From NCBI RefSeq assembly GCF_963675165.1, contig NC_087381.1, positions 4,030,001 through 4,094,000 on the forward strand: a stretch of 64,000 nt of DNA. Direction: 5' to 3'. The notes under the pieces are model-generated. The model was not told the DNA's origin. It ran no database searches and saw nothing but the letters and a program-made list of their open reading frames with translations. This DNA is from Halichondria panicea. Lineage: Eukaryota > Porifera > Demospongiae > Suberitida > Halichondriidae. Positions within the stretch are counted from its first letter, which is position 1, and every line of letters starts with the position of its first letter. The position numbers and the translations under genes are program-made. This document shows, in pieces, positions 33,481-45,175 of the stretch.

Positions 33481-33889
33481 CCATTTTCACATGGATGACC
33501 ACCTACATGGATGACCACCTACCGTATATCTCGTTGCGTATGCGAGGCATAATTATGGCAATTAAAATCTCTTACGCATGTTTGAGCACTTCACATCCTA
33601 GTTCATACACTGGTTCCCAGGCCCAATTTTAAAGCGAAAAGTGGTACGTACACAGCACTAGGTCATCGTGTTTCTTGTAAGTTGCCTGCTCCTCGAAGTT
33701 GCCTGCTCCTCGTTTTGGTGTTCATTAGGCAGAGGAGCCTGCAATGAAACATGTTTACAGTAAACACATAAACAGCTAGTGGACAATAACATAGCAATGT
33801 ACTCTAATGTGCACTTCACAATTACTCACAATTACGCTCTCAGTCAAAAAAACACCATATAACACAACTAGGTCCACCTGTACATACAA

Positions 33890-34700
33890 CGACAGGTCCA
33901 CCTGACGAAACTTGACAGGCTGTAGCCAAATTAAAGAATAAAACGTGAAACATCCTGACAGACACAAGGACCCAATGTACACACTACAACACAAAGCACA
34001 AGTGTAACTAAATGGACGGGCCACCTGACGAAAGATGACACATCTTGACAGGCTGTTGCCAAAGAATGAAACATTCTGACAGACACAAGATTCTGACAGA
34101 CACAAGGACCCAATGTACACACTACAACACAAAGCAACAAGCGTAACTAAAGCGTAACTAAATGGACGGGCCACCTGACGAAAGATGACACATCTTGACA
34201 GGCTGTTGCCAAAGGATGAAACATCCTGACAGACACAAGGACCCAATGTACACACTACAACACAAAGCACAAGCGTAACTAAAGCGTACAAATGGACGGG
34301 CCACCTGACGAAAGATGACACATCTCGTAACTAAAGCATACAAATGGACGGGCCACCTGACGAAAGATGACACATCTTGACAGGCTGTTGCCAAAGGATG
34401 AAACATCCTGACAGACACAAGGACCCAATGTACACACTACAACACAAAGCACAAGCGTAACTAAATGGACGGGCCACCTGACGAAAGATGACACATCTTG
34501 ACAGGCTGTTGCCAAAGGATGAAACATCCTGACAGACACAAGGACCCAATGTACACACTACAACACAAAGCACAAGCGTAACTAAAGCATACAAATGGAC
34601 GGGCCACCTGACGAAAGATGACACATAATTATATATTGACAGGCTGTTGCCAAAGAATGAAACATCCTGACAGACACAAGTACAAGGACCCAACCAAACA
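33890..34700. repeat. Satellite array, about 120-bp unit, about six copies
   Basis: Units contain GACGGGCCACCTGACGAAAG, CTTGACAGGCTGTTGCCAAA and CAAGGACCCAATGTACACAC. Some units carry a duplicated or truncated part (for example around 34280-34345). Long open frames on the minus strand are by-products of the periodicity. Confidence 0.92.
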
Positions 34701-35045
34701 CAATAATAATTAAGTCTCTTTTAGCTAGATCTTGACTACGGTACCTCGGGAAAAAACTCACTGAAAAACTGCTGTATCTCCTTCACAGACCACATCTTGT
34801 TGGAAGCGCTGCAGTACAGAGTACTTACTCCGTGCTGCAAGTACAGTGTGAAGCTAGCTAGACAGAGCAGCATAGTCGAGTCATCAGCAGCTGGAAGTGC
34901 ACGTGATTTCGTGTACGCATGCGCAAATAACTATGATAGAAGGTTCAAGTAAGTGTAAATAGTTCATAATGTAATGTTACATTCAGGTCCATGGCTGTAG
35001 TATTACATACACAAGATATAATTATATACAAAGACAAGTCTTAGT

Positions 35046-38000
35046 CTAGTATGCATCTTCACTCGTCACTGAAATCGCTTGAAGTATGTCGGCAGTATTA
35101 AGTTGACGGCGAGCCGGGTTAGAGCTTCCAGCTAACGTAACCCCGGTAGAAGTAACTGGCTCCAAATCGCGTGGCAATGGGTTTGCATCTTTAGCCTGTT
35201 GGTGTAAAAACGATTGATCAATAGCCCAGACAGGCGCATTAGGTGGGGGTGATAGTTTGGATAGCGTTGAGTCGAGTCGTGTCTTGACTTGGATTGGCCC
35301 TTTGATGGCTTGCACAGACTTTTCAGCTCTCTTGTCCAGTCGGCCAAGAAACTTGTTTAAGTCTGTATGTATTAATAGCCATCTTTCTGATTGTCACTCC
35401 AAACCCAACATAATGCAACTCTTGCCGGACAATTATAATTACCAAACTCAGCATAACATGATTACCTTCTGATCTCCATGGCAGTTTATGCCTCCTTACA
35501 ATATCTCCACCTTTAGATTCTGTTTCTTCTGTCATAAAGTTTTGATCAATTTCTTCCCATAGGCTAAGTTCTTGATCACGCTTGAGGTACTATTACATGA
35601 TGTGCACGTACATTTATCCAATAAATAAGGTAATAATAGGCTTGCCCTTTTTTGAAAAGCTTTCCGCTGGCCTTTTTTCCTATTTAATTTCACTTTCTCC
35701 AACCGCATGGGTTGACTATCATTGTATATCCTGCGCCGAGACTCAAAGTATCGATAAACAGCACCTGTATCCCGTTAATACACTTGAAATTAAAGAGTAG
35801 AGTAACCTACACAGCCAAAAATCCACGGGGCGTGTCAGGTCCGTTACATGTCCGTTACAGGACGTTTACCACATCCTGATACGGGACCGTTGGGTAGACA
35901 CTAAGAAACAGGCCGTTCACATACAGCCTGTAAACAGCCCGTACAAACGGCCTGTATTCAGCCTGTATCATACCGTTCTCATGCACAATTTAATAAGCTA
36001 GTATCATGCTTCAAAAGGTCACAATTCAAAGACAAAGAAGACAAGAACAAGATATATATATATATATTAATTTCTGTTCAGCTACATTATGTCTCTCATT
36101 ATCATGTCTGTGTCTTCACATCCCCACGGTGGCACTGCAGAAAAAAACAACCAGTTGAACCGTACGTTAACGCCACATAAGTATACTAACTTACTGTATT
36201 TATATTCGTCTTGTTTTTGTGCACAAAGATAGACTCTGAGGAGAAGAGGCTGGGAATTATACAAAAAATACACCACTGCTTACCGGCGTACTATGAAGTC
36301 AGTGAACAGCTTGAAGGGCCGTTCTTCATCTCCGAGATAGCTCACCAGCTGTACACTAATTCACATAGATTAAACTAAGTTGCTTACCAGGCAATTGTTG
36401 CATTCTCTTTATCATTCGTCTAAAAACTTCAATCTATCAGCCACAACACATACAAAATAATGGCACTTACCTAACACACCCAGACTCCAACTCGGCATGC
36501 CAATAAAGAAATCTATTAAATAACATGTGTAACGAGTGCTAAAGATGAAAACAATAAACAAACCTTGAGTTTTTCAACATCTGGAAAAGAGTTAGAAGAT
36601 TAAAAGAAGAACACACCACTGTGAATAATCTTACCGGCGTACTATGAAGTCAGTCAACAGCTTACAGTGTGCTGTACACATTACAAGGGCTCTTTTTCAT
36701 CTCGAACATATCTCGCAACTGTACACCAATGATACGCTATTCACACAGATTACATAGTTGTTGAATTTTCTTACCAGGAAACTGTTGCTTTATCTTTAGT
36801 TCATTCTTCTGACAACATCTAGTGTCTACAGAAGTAATAACGTATCACAAAACACAATAGAACAGTGGCACTTACATAATTAGTCCAGACTTCAACTCGG
36901 CAGCATTATCTAAAGTCAATTTGATCGCGTGTTTAATAAGAGAATGCTAGTGAAAGAGAACAACAAACCTGGGAGCATTCTTCAACACCTCTTTATCAAT
37001 AGTGAACAGATGGGAGCCTACGATGAGGAGGATTATTTCAAAAAGGAAGCAAAACAAAACGTTTACCTTGTAAAATTGGCCAGTGTTCCAGCTTCAAAAG
37101 TCCATAACAACGTGCAAACCTGAATTTATAAACATACAGTAGAGGTGAAATTTACATACCTTTGCTGCCAACTACACTAGAGGTCAAATTCACTACAGAT
37201 TTGAAATAGCTGTGGAACTAGAGGAACACAAACTGCTATGAGAAAGTTCAATAAAAATAATATAACTGTTTAATATAATAACATGCTGCTACAGCTTCAC
37301 CTTTTTCTGTTCACAGGTAGACTAATAGTAATGGACTGTATAGTCCTCTTCAAGTTGTCTTTTTGGACCAGCAGCTCCTCTTGTGACAAGCAGCAGGATT
37401 TTTTCTCATCTGTCTGTCTCATTATCTTTTTGTAGTCAGGTGATGTCATCCTGCCCCAAGCTAGCGCATGCGCATAAGCTACACAGCTGCAACAGCCCGT
37501 ACACAGGACGTGGGTGCTACGCCCTAATACAGGCCCGTATCCACGGGCTGTAAACAGGACGTGGGCTAACGTCCTGTTTACAGCCTGTGAGAACGGCCTG
37601 TATACAGGACGTCGGTGGGCTACATCCTGTATACAGGCCGTTCACGGGCCCGTAACGGCCCGTTTTCAACTAACGGCCTGAAACGGACCCGTGGATTTTT
37701 GGCTGTGTATAAATAAGCTTGCATGCATGCAGAGAAAATTACGTTTTATAATGTGAGAAGTGTACTTGTCTTCATGCTCGCTCTTTATCTGTTGGATGAC
37801 AAAGTCTGCTACCTTTTGGTTCTGATCACTGCTGTACCTATATGCATGTATGTATGTATGTATTGCATGTATCAATTGGCATATTAATCTCGTTCTCAGA
37901 AGCCAAGATATCTCTAAAATAACGGAGACAACTTGGGAACAAGGCTAAGCATAATAATAATATTATGCGCTATAATATAACTTTTGTGCACTATAGAGTA

Positions 38001-38465
38001 TATAAGTACAGTATACAGAAGTCTTCAGCTGTAAATAACCCATGTGCAAAGTCACAAGTTCGGCTCACAACAAGGACTGGCAAGGTGGAGGGTTTGCCTA
38101 TTGCTGTTAGTCCTCGTGCTACCATACATTAGTTTGTATAGTAAGTAATTTACTATACGCTTACATCTCAGAAGCATTAAACTTGTCATCGTGATCAGTG
38201 GTTTGTTTTTTGACCATGACCTAAAAGAAATTTAGATTCTGTTATATACATAGTGGAACATTATGCACTTACAGATAATGAAGGTGGAACACTTGCACGT
38301 TGTTTATGACCAGAGCTTTGACTAGCCAGATCTACAGAGGTCCTTTGAGATTCTTTGAGATTCTTTCATCTCCGCTAGATCAAGAGAAATTGCTTCCACC
38401 TCTAATGCAAGCTTTTTTGTAGCTGTTTGCTGTTTAATCATTACTTGCTGGGTGGAAGTTAGCAT
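35046..38465 (-). CDS. Second ORF of the CACTA element, multi-exon accessory protein
   Basis: Exons can be joined in phase: 38465-38273 (MLTSTQQVMIKQQ, then a coiled coil), 38220-38165, 37837-37743 (KVADFVIQQIKSEHEDKY), 35764 to about 35650 (YRYFESRRR, then a very basic stretch), 35580-35466 (LSLWEEIDQNFMTEETES and RRHKLPWRSE) and 35362-35046 (DLNKFLGRLDKRAEKS to the stop). Most introns have GTAAG-type donors and AG acceptors. The fourth donor seems to be GC (GCAAGC). The nested CACTA-like element 35810-37707 sits in an intron. A 10-bp duplication (38344-38353, 38354-38363) shifts the first exon. The role is inferred by analogy with the second, DNA-binding, protein of CACTA elements. Confidence 0.6.
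35810..37707. mobile_element. Nested non-autonomous CACTA-like element
   Basis: The terminal inverted repeats are CACAGCCAAAAATCCACGGG at 35810 and its complement ending at 37707. Subterminal regions (35820-35985 and 37485-37690) are crowded with ACGGCCTGT, CAGGACGT and CCCGT repeats in both orientations. The middle has no convincing ORF. The flanks are CTA and TAT, so a 3-bp duplication is not perfect; a 2-bp TA is shared. It lies in an intron of the accessory gene of the larger element. Confidence 0.82.
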
Positions 38466-38490
38466 AGACAAAATCTTTTTTTTTCTTTAG

Positions 38491-39251
38491 TTAGGTTGCA
38501 ACTGTATCGTGGGATTAAAGTTGCTGTCAAGGAGTTTCGGCCACATACCATTTGTGAAGATGTAAAGTACGAAGCAACCATTCTAGCTACACTTAATCTT
38601 CCCTACGTGTTTGGAGTGTGTACAAGATCACGCCCGCACCGTATTGTTATGCAATTTCACGGAATCGATTCTGAAACAGTAACTCTATACAGAGAACTAT
38701 CGGAGCATCCAATTGGCATCACACAACCAATGATGTGGCTTGTTATTTGTGTACAAGTGCTCGAACCAGTACAATACATCCATAGCCATAAAATACTCCA
38801 CAACGATATTAAGAGTAACAATATTCTGATCACCACAAGTCCATTCGGAAGCTCATCTGGAGCATCTATTGCAGCCACAGGACCAAGCGCACTGATTGAT
38901 GTTAGAGCGTATGATCGTCACATTGTACTAATTGACTTTGGAAAAGCTACCATGGAATCCCAAAGTAGGCGCCACCACCTTTCTGAATCTGAAAAGGTTG
39001 AATACTTAGTAAAGTTCCCCCATATTGCCCCAGAAGTTGTGCATGGAGAAAGCAGGCAGACTACTCGTAGTGATATGTTTTCCATCGGGAATGTTTTGCA
39101 GAAAATGTTGGACTATGATTGCTTTCGTACTTTCCCTAACAAAACAAAGGAAGAAATACTTAAAGTCACTAACTGTCTCAAGTCCATTCGTTGGGAAAGA
39201 CGACCATGTGCTGAGAGAACGATAGCAATGATAGATAAATTGATGGTATGA
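38491..39251 (+). CDS. Protein kinase domain fragment inside the CACTA element
   Basis: After a strong acceptor (T-rich run ending CTTTAG at 38490), about 250 codons encode most of a protein kinase domain: VAVKEF with the beta-3 Lys; a catalytic loop ILHNDIKSNNIL (HND in place of HRD, Asp and Asn kept); DFGKA; an activation segment ending in APEV; and then DMFSIGNVL and the C-lobe helices to a stop at 39251. The glycine-rich loop is absent, so an upstream exon is missing or was never captured. No frameshift or internal stop is present. It lies between the two transposon genes on the opposite strand. The style (TKL or tyrosine-kinase-like, CxSLPxR-type hinge text) resembles expanded sponge kinase families, which is recollection. 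Confidence 0.85.
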
Positions 39252-39507
39252 TCATGCAACGTACGTAAGCATGCTTCTATACATTTTAGGCTATGCATGC
39301 ATGTCATATATGCACACGTACATATAATTATATATATATTATGATTACGTCTAGAAGTGTACGACGAATTCTTGATTCTTGTTACTTTCATATCCATGCG
39401 TGCAAATAATTTCCCCCATCATGCATGCATGCATGTGATATCCACAATTCGAGCAACAAATGCATGTAATCATAATATAGCACAAGTTAACTATAAAAAT
39501 TATAAAG

Positions 39508-42500
39508 TCAAATGCTGTATTTTAAAGGAATTGGAATCGCTAGAAACACAGTTTCTTTATGCGTACGAAAATCAACTAGCAATTTTGCGTGAGCACACCT
39601 ACAAGCAATTCGCTGTACAGGCATGAAACAACAAGCATCTGGTGGTTCAGTAATATCTGTACTTACAGTAGCAGATATCCCATACCAAGCAGCATGAGGG
39701 TGAAGCTTTTTCCAATGAACATAGCACAAAATATGGCTAAGCTGTTTAACAGTACCACATGAGGTCTGAAGCTTGATTGTATGTTTAAGATACTGTTGAA
39801 CAAACTGTTGAACAACACCAACCCTCATCCGCCCGTAGTCAATTACTTCAAGATTGTCACCAGTACCAGGCCAGTAACACATTACAACGGATGATGAATG
39901 GCTATTTTGACCTTTCTTAGCAGAACCAACAATATCACCAGCAATCTCAATACGTCCAAATTCCTTGTAAAACAAGGGAAAATGAACAATGTTAGAACCT
40001 GGATAAAGCTGTTCATATATTTGTCGTAGTTGTTTGGAATGAGTCGATATTAGAATTTTCTCTTGAAATGGTGGTAGCAGCTTGATTAGTGACTGCTGAT
40101 CGTTAATACAGAAGCTCTGTATGCCGGAAAGCGGAGAGGTTGCCATGCTTAGGCAAGAAGAAACATCTGCTTCATTTATACAACCACCATCGTAGTACAC
40201 AGAAGTTGAATTTCGTTCTTTGCTGACAAGTAACATTAAATTTAAAAATTCTGGATCACTCGGTAAAGGTAGATGATTCAAGTCTTGTTCTTGGCAAAAT
40301 GTTTGCATTAGTTGACTTTCGATAGATCGGCGATTCGTGTGCACTGAACCTAATATACCATTATACCTTTCAAATGCGTAACACCAAAAGGCTTGGGGAG
40401 GTCCAAAATCTAGTATACACTGTTTGAGGTGAAGGTGCAAATGCATGTTTGGCGTGCATGCTTCTGAGCCATATAATTTCTGGAATGATTGACAAAACTC
40501 CAGCAAATAATGGTCTGCTGATACAACATCATGTGTTTTCAGGATTCGCTTCCTCAGTATCGAGCATGCTCTCACGTACAGTAACCAAGATCGCAGATTT
40601 GAATCAGGCAGAACTCCTTTGAGCAAAATTGGAGAGTAAATGGTTATCCAGTTACTCCACTGGTTTGCTGTGAATCCACCATATCCTGAAGAGACATTTC
40701 CTGAAGAGACATTATACGGAATCCTGTTGGAATGTAGAAGGCTTTGATCTTACTCTCAATCTCTGCTAGATGCTGCTTACTAAACAAGCCCTGGTCAAGC
40801 CAAACCTTAAAGGAATGCTTTCCTGTTCCTAGGAACAGATTATGCATTGGGTCTATAACTGTATATCTAACAGGATCAAAGTAGGGTAGTGTTAATAGAA
40901 TTGAATAACGAACGCCTGAGGCTGACTCGAGCCTTTGCACAGCAGTTGGAGTTACTTCCTTGAGTACTAGAGAGCATTTAACTCTGTGTTCTTCATTTGT
41001 TCTCGGAGTCCAATTTCTGCGATCGTAACCAGAGAAATCCTGTGTTGTCTCCTACCGTGTTAAATTGTTTCAAACATTTATTGCAACCTAGTTTAGCATT
41101 ATGACCAAGGAAGCCACATACTTTTCTGCTTGCTGGAATGTCACACATGACACACAAGAAAGTGCTGCTCTGACTCGAATATTTGCAACTTCGAACCGTC
41201 AATAGTTACGGGCAACAGTAAGCCATTCCATAGTTCATGTAGTTCTTCGACTAGTGGTGTAAGATATGAGTTCATATTAAGCTTCGGTTCTTTTGGACCA
41301 GTATAACTCCAACCAGGATCACATTCTCGTGTCTTCTCGTGGTAGATTTTGAAGTGTTAGATATATTGCACCTGTTGAGTAGATAGATCGTTTGTAGGGC
41401 TGAAACCAGTCGACATTCATTGTGAGCAAATATGAGTGTGGAGTATCCAAAAATCGATTAAGTTCAACTTCAGTAAATTGTTTCCACACTTGTCCATCAT
41501 AGATATCAGCAAGAATATCATTGGCCAAGACAGCCATTCGACTCCTCCATTGTTCGCATTTTTCGATGTAATCTGGCTTACTGAGAATGTGGCATAAGCT
41601 TTTCTTGAGAGATCTATATGGGTAAACTTTGATTGGTGCTAGAATACACTTTTTATGCCTTCTCTGCTGTTTCAGTAGTAGCGCACCACAGGCTTTTCTC
41701 TTTCTTACATGGGGATGATTTGGAGTGGCAACATGGCGACATGTTTTAGATTCTGTTTTACCATTTGCTAATGTACGAACGCAATCACTAAATTCATATA
41801 TCACACTGCACTGAGGGCAAACTACATATTCAATGAAACATTTCTTCTCGAGTCCAATGATTTTTTCAACTGACATTAAGGTAACAGGAATTTGTTCCGA
41901 AGCTTCAACAATTTTTGCACAATTATAAGTGCTACCCAAGAGCTTGACAAAGTACTTAATGCATTTTACGATAAACACCGTTGAAGAAGCTGACACTCTA
42001 AATGCTGCTTTCCAAAATAACAGGAGCAGAAGAAAGTAGTACACAGGTTGTGATACCATTTGACATCCCTGTGGAACATGTACATCTGTTTCTGAATCAT
42101 CATCTGAAGTCCACACTTCCTCCAGCCTTATATCCTACAGAAAATATATTGTGAGAGAATGTATAAATATTATTGGTGCTCATAATTGTGACAGGCTCTG
42201 GGAAAACAGACCAATTGGAGCAGATATTGGTATTGAGCAATAGCCAGATTTATAGACTACAGTGTATAATCTCAAAATTTTTTTCTTGGCTAATAGTTAT
42301 CTACAGTCTTTCTACTACCTCTCTGCAAAATCTGATGCTCTGAATCCGACTCTTTCCATCAAAGCGCTTTGTCTAAGCAGCCACCATTACCTTACTTTTC
42401 CCAATTTAGCAATCTTTGAGTGGGCGTTTCTCAATACTGCTGTTTTACAACTTCGAGTTTCCAACGCGCATAACTCAGGGATGGAACGAGGTATGTGCAA

Positions 42501-43069
42501 ACTAAGCATATCAATGCGTAGGCAATTCTTTGCTCTATCATCTGGTATATAGATCGCAAAAATTATAGCTTGCGCCAATTGGTCTGTTTTCCCAGAGCCT
42601 GTCACAATTAATGCATATGCATGACTGTGTGTGTGTGTGTGTTTTGTGACAGAGGGTGTGGTCTATATAATACTTACGTCATGCGTGTATATTTTATATG
42701 ATATGCATGCATGCATTTAATTACAAGTAAATCACAAATGCATATCTATCACTGACATGTAGTTCATTGTCATCATCACAATCTGAAGAATCTGTGGCAT
42801 CAAAGAATACCCTATCCTCGTCACCCAAGTTGGCTGTTGAACGGGTACAGTTGGACTCTGCATGAATCCAGTGAAAAAAAGCCAGGGGCCCTATTAATAC
42901 AGTATCGGAGCCTTTCAGTATACTCACCTGCATCAATATCAGTATCTTCTGTCTGTTCAAGAGTCTCATCATCAGTGTTACAGTCTTGCTGCACTTCTAG
43001 ACCAGGCCTGCCATCACAAACAGTCTTAGTAAGCCATTGCTTGGTAACTTTATTGTAAAAACTAGACAT
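39508..43069 (-). pseudogene. EnSpm/CACTA transposase gene (Tnp2 / DUF4218 type), frame-broken
   Basis: Segments in order on the minus strand are: 43069 to about 42780 (MSSFYNKVTKQWL, then an acidic part); 42116-41319 (a Cys-rich part with CPQCSVIYEF and VWKQFTEVELNRFL); 41202-40993 (KVCGFLGHNAKLGCNKCLKQ); 40940-40644 (VIDPMHNLFLGTGKHSFKVW, the core of the CACTA transposase domain); and 40626-39508 (CTPNMHLHLHLKQCILDFGP and WCYAFERYNGILGS, the DUF4218 region). The transposase would cut the CACAG ends. Breaks include one near a perfect 15-bp duplication (40684-40698, 40699-40713). A Tc1-type MITE (42185-42608) sits between the first two coding blocks, probably in an intron. Confidence 0.85.
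42185..42608. mobile_element. Tc1/mariner-type MITE (TA duplication)
   Basis: The inverted ends match over about 34 bp (ATTGTGACAGGCTCTGGGAA onward), with TA at 42183-42184 and 42609-42610. The length is 424 bp. It crosses into ORF-like sequence only by chance and has no coding capacity of its own. Confidence 0.85.
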
Positions 43070-43099
43070 ATGTCGGTAATAACTAGACTTCGACAGATA

Positions 43100-44160
43100 C
43101 TCAGGTACATTTAAGGACTGGGACCAGCAATTATTGCTGATTCAGCGGAAACGAAGCTCCGCCCACGATTTTTACTATCAATTGTGGAGTAAAAATGGAG
43201 TTTTGCTGCTCTAATCTTTAGCTCAAATTCCGGAGCGTAAAACCTTAGTTAAAGTGTTTACTTTTTAGTGCAGTAGTTAGTTCAAAGCTATATGCAGGCA
43301 CTACCGTTAGCGCCTAACAGTGGGATCAATGAAAAGTAGGTTATTAGCCTTTACATGCAAAATATTAAGCTGAAAAAGTACTTTATTTAGAAAATCTCAC
43401 CTTTAGCTGATCCCACTGTTAGGCGCTAACGGTAGTGCCTGTATAATTATAGCTTTGAACTAACTACTGCACTAAAAAGTAAACACTTTAACTAAGGTTT
43501 TACGCTCCGGAATTTGAGCTAAAGATTAGAGCAGCAAAACTCCATTTTTACTGCACAATTGATAGTAAAAATCGTGGGCGGAGCTTCGTTTCTGCTGAAT
43601 CAGCAATAATTGCTGGTCCCAGTCCTTAATGTACCCATAGATTGAAGAGAGAGGGATAGGAAACGGAGTGGTGCACGTGATGATTTTACATTGAATCTGC
43701 ATTGGAGCCTCAAAAATTTTCCGCGCTACGCCCTATGAACGAAGCTATTAAGCACACTTTTGCCGGGTAACTCCCAAAGCTGTGTTTCCTCGAGACATAA
43801 TCTCTTTCAGCAACTTAAAACACGCCTAGTCCATGAGCCACGTGTAGTACTTGCTAATAACTGACCACACCCAGTAAAAAGAGACTTTCCAATAAAGTTA
43901 TATGTTCCCAAGGCTGTTTTAGAGCTATTGGAACATGTAACGTGTAAGCGTGCTGGTTATGACTACTACAATAGGTATAGACCTTGAAATATAAGTGAGT
44001 TGCACGGACTAAGCACAGTTACTTGTAGTTTATTATGCACTGAGTGTAGAAATAGATATTGTTGTGATGGCCTCGATTAAACCGCACCGTAGCGCGGATG
44101 TTACTCGAGATACAAACCGTTTCCTATCCCTCTAACTCTTCAATCTATGATGTACCTGAG
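43100..44160. mobile_element. TA-flanked inverted-repeat element interrupted by a foldback element
   Basis: TA at 43098-43099 and 44161-44162 flanks inverted ends CTCAGGTACAT and ATGTACCTGAG. The repeat continues inward as ATAGATTGAAGAGAGAGGGA on the left, but only after the 43115-43625 insertion, and as its complement at 44120-44148 on the right. Without the insertion it is about 550 bp and non-coding. Confidence 0.8.
43115..43625. mobile_element. Foldback (near-palindromic) TTAA element, copy 2
   Basis: The element is bounded by TTAA (43111-43114 and 43626-43629). Its arms of about 225 bp are almost perfect complements of each other, with ends GGACTGGGACC and GGTCCCAGTCC. Blocks such as GAAGCTCCGCCCACG and TACTTTTTAGTG are shared with copy 1 at 8716-9212. 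It is inserted into one terminal repeat of the element 43100-44160. Confidence 0.9.
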
Positions 44161-44339
44161 TACTGGTCACAGTGGGGACACAGAACACTAGCTCTTACTC
44201 TTTTACTAGATGGTTCTAGATCTACAGTAACATCATCAGTAGAAATGTTCTCATTGAAGGTTGCCATTATTTTTATAACAATAGTAATGCACAATAACTT
44301 CAGAATAACGTAATGTACAAATAATATTATTATCTAGCT

Positions 44340-44562
44340 AGCTATATCTACAACGGCGTTCGTTTGAGCCCGTTTTGAGAGCTAGTTTCATGGTTGGTCA
44401 GCTCCGAGATCTTCGCAGCTTTGAACGGTGCCCGTTAGCTCCTCCCCCATGAAAACGGGTCCACACCCCATGCCCGTTCCGTTTAACACCGTATTTATAC
44501 TGTTTGTGCGATACCTAACGGTCCTCCCGTGACACCTGTTTTTGGCACGGGTTTTTGCTGTG
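44340..44562 (-). repeat. Left-hand (5') subterminal region of the CACTA element
   Basis: GC-richer DNA with GAAAACGGGTCC, CCCGTT and ACGGTCC motifs in both orientations, leading to the CACAGCAAAAACCCGTG end on the minus strand. It lies upstream of the transposase gene and probably holds its promoter and transposase-binding sites. Confidence 0.6.
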
Positions 44563-45175
44563 ACACTCGGCATGGCTAATCACTCTCCCAAGTTAGCATA
44601 ACTAAGCAGCATTCTTGGAAGAACAAGCTTTCAACCAAATCAAGAGAGAGCTGACTCAACCCACAGTTTTGGCCTTATACGATCCAACTGCTCCAACAAA
44701 AGTCTCAGCAGACGTCTTACAGAAAAACAATGACCAGTGGCATGCCATGACAGATACGGAAAGAAGATACACTCAGGTGGAGAAGAAGCTCTGGCTGGGC
44801 TTGTGATCGCTTCACATCCTGGGACACGCTTTTGAGATACACAAACCACTTGTCCCTATCCTCAATACGAAGAACTATCTTCAACCGAGATCCACGTACC
44901 AGGAAAACTGCAGATGCACTCTCAAGGGCACCAGTTAACCCCGGGAGCGACCCAGAACAGCTAGAACAGGAAACAGAGTTCTATACAGCAATGGTTGTGA
45001 AGACATTGCCAGACATTGCCAGCAAGAAGACATTGCCAGCAAGAAGACATTGCCAGCAAGGACATTGCCAGCAAGTACAAAGAGGCTCGAAGAGTTCTAA
45101 GATCGAGATCAAAGCATACTGCCTCACACACTGGCCAGAAAAGATAATCCCTTACTGGGAAGTCTATCCATGATG
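44563..45175 (+). pseudogene. Ty3/Gypsy retrotransposon, right part (RT connection / RNase H)
   Basis: The frame resumes directly after the CACTA element with LGMANHSPKLA. It is followed by EEQAFNQIKRELTQPTVLAL and TAPTKVSADV (start of the RNase H domain) and RRYTQVEKK, after internal deletions. DALSRAPVN, the usual end of RNase H, is also present near 44913-44940. Near 45003-45075 a GACATTGCCAGCAAGAA unit is repeated several times. Integrase is missing. Confidence 0.82.

Larger units (their letters stand above)
32441..44562 (-). mobile_element. 12.1-kb EnSpm/CACTA DNA transposon
   Basis: The terminal inverted repeat starts CACAGCAAAA at 32441 and is mirrored by TTTTGCTGTG ending at 44562. 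The 3-bp target duplication ACA stands at 32438-32440 and 44563-44565. The host Gypsy coding sequence continues on both sides, which independently fixes the boundaries. Subterminal regions are rich in CCGTTA, ACGGG and CCCGT motifs. Inside, on the minus strand, are a CACTA-type transposase (39.5-43.1 kb) and a second multi-exon ORF (35.0-38.5 kb). On the plus strand there is a protein kinase fragment. Two satellite arrays, a second CACTA-like element and three further small elements are nested inside. Confidence 0.92.

Noticed and set aside
33776-34693. Long overlapping minus-strand reading frames with CQDVSSF-like repeated text
   Set aside because: They follow the 120-bp satellite. Several frames are open at once and the text repeats with the DNA period, so I do not regard them as genes.
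32939-34700. CRISPR-like array
   Set aside because: Units are long, contiguous and diverged with no regular spacers, and the genome is eukaryotic.
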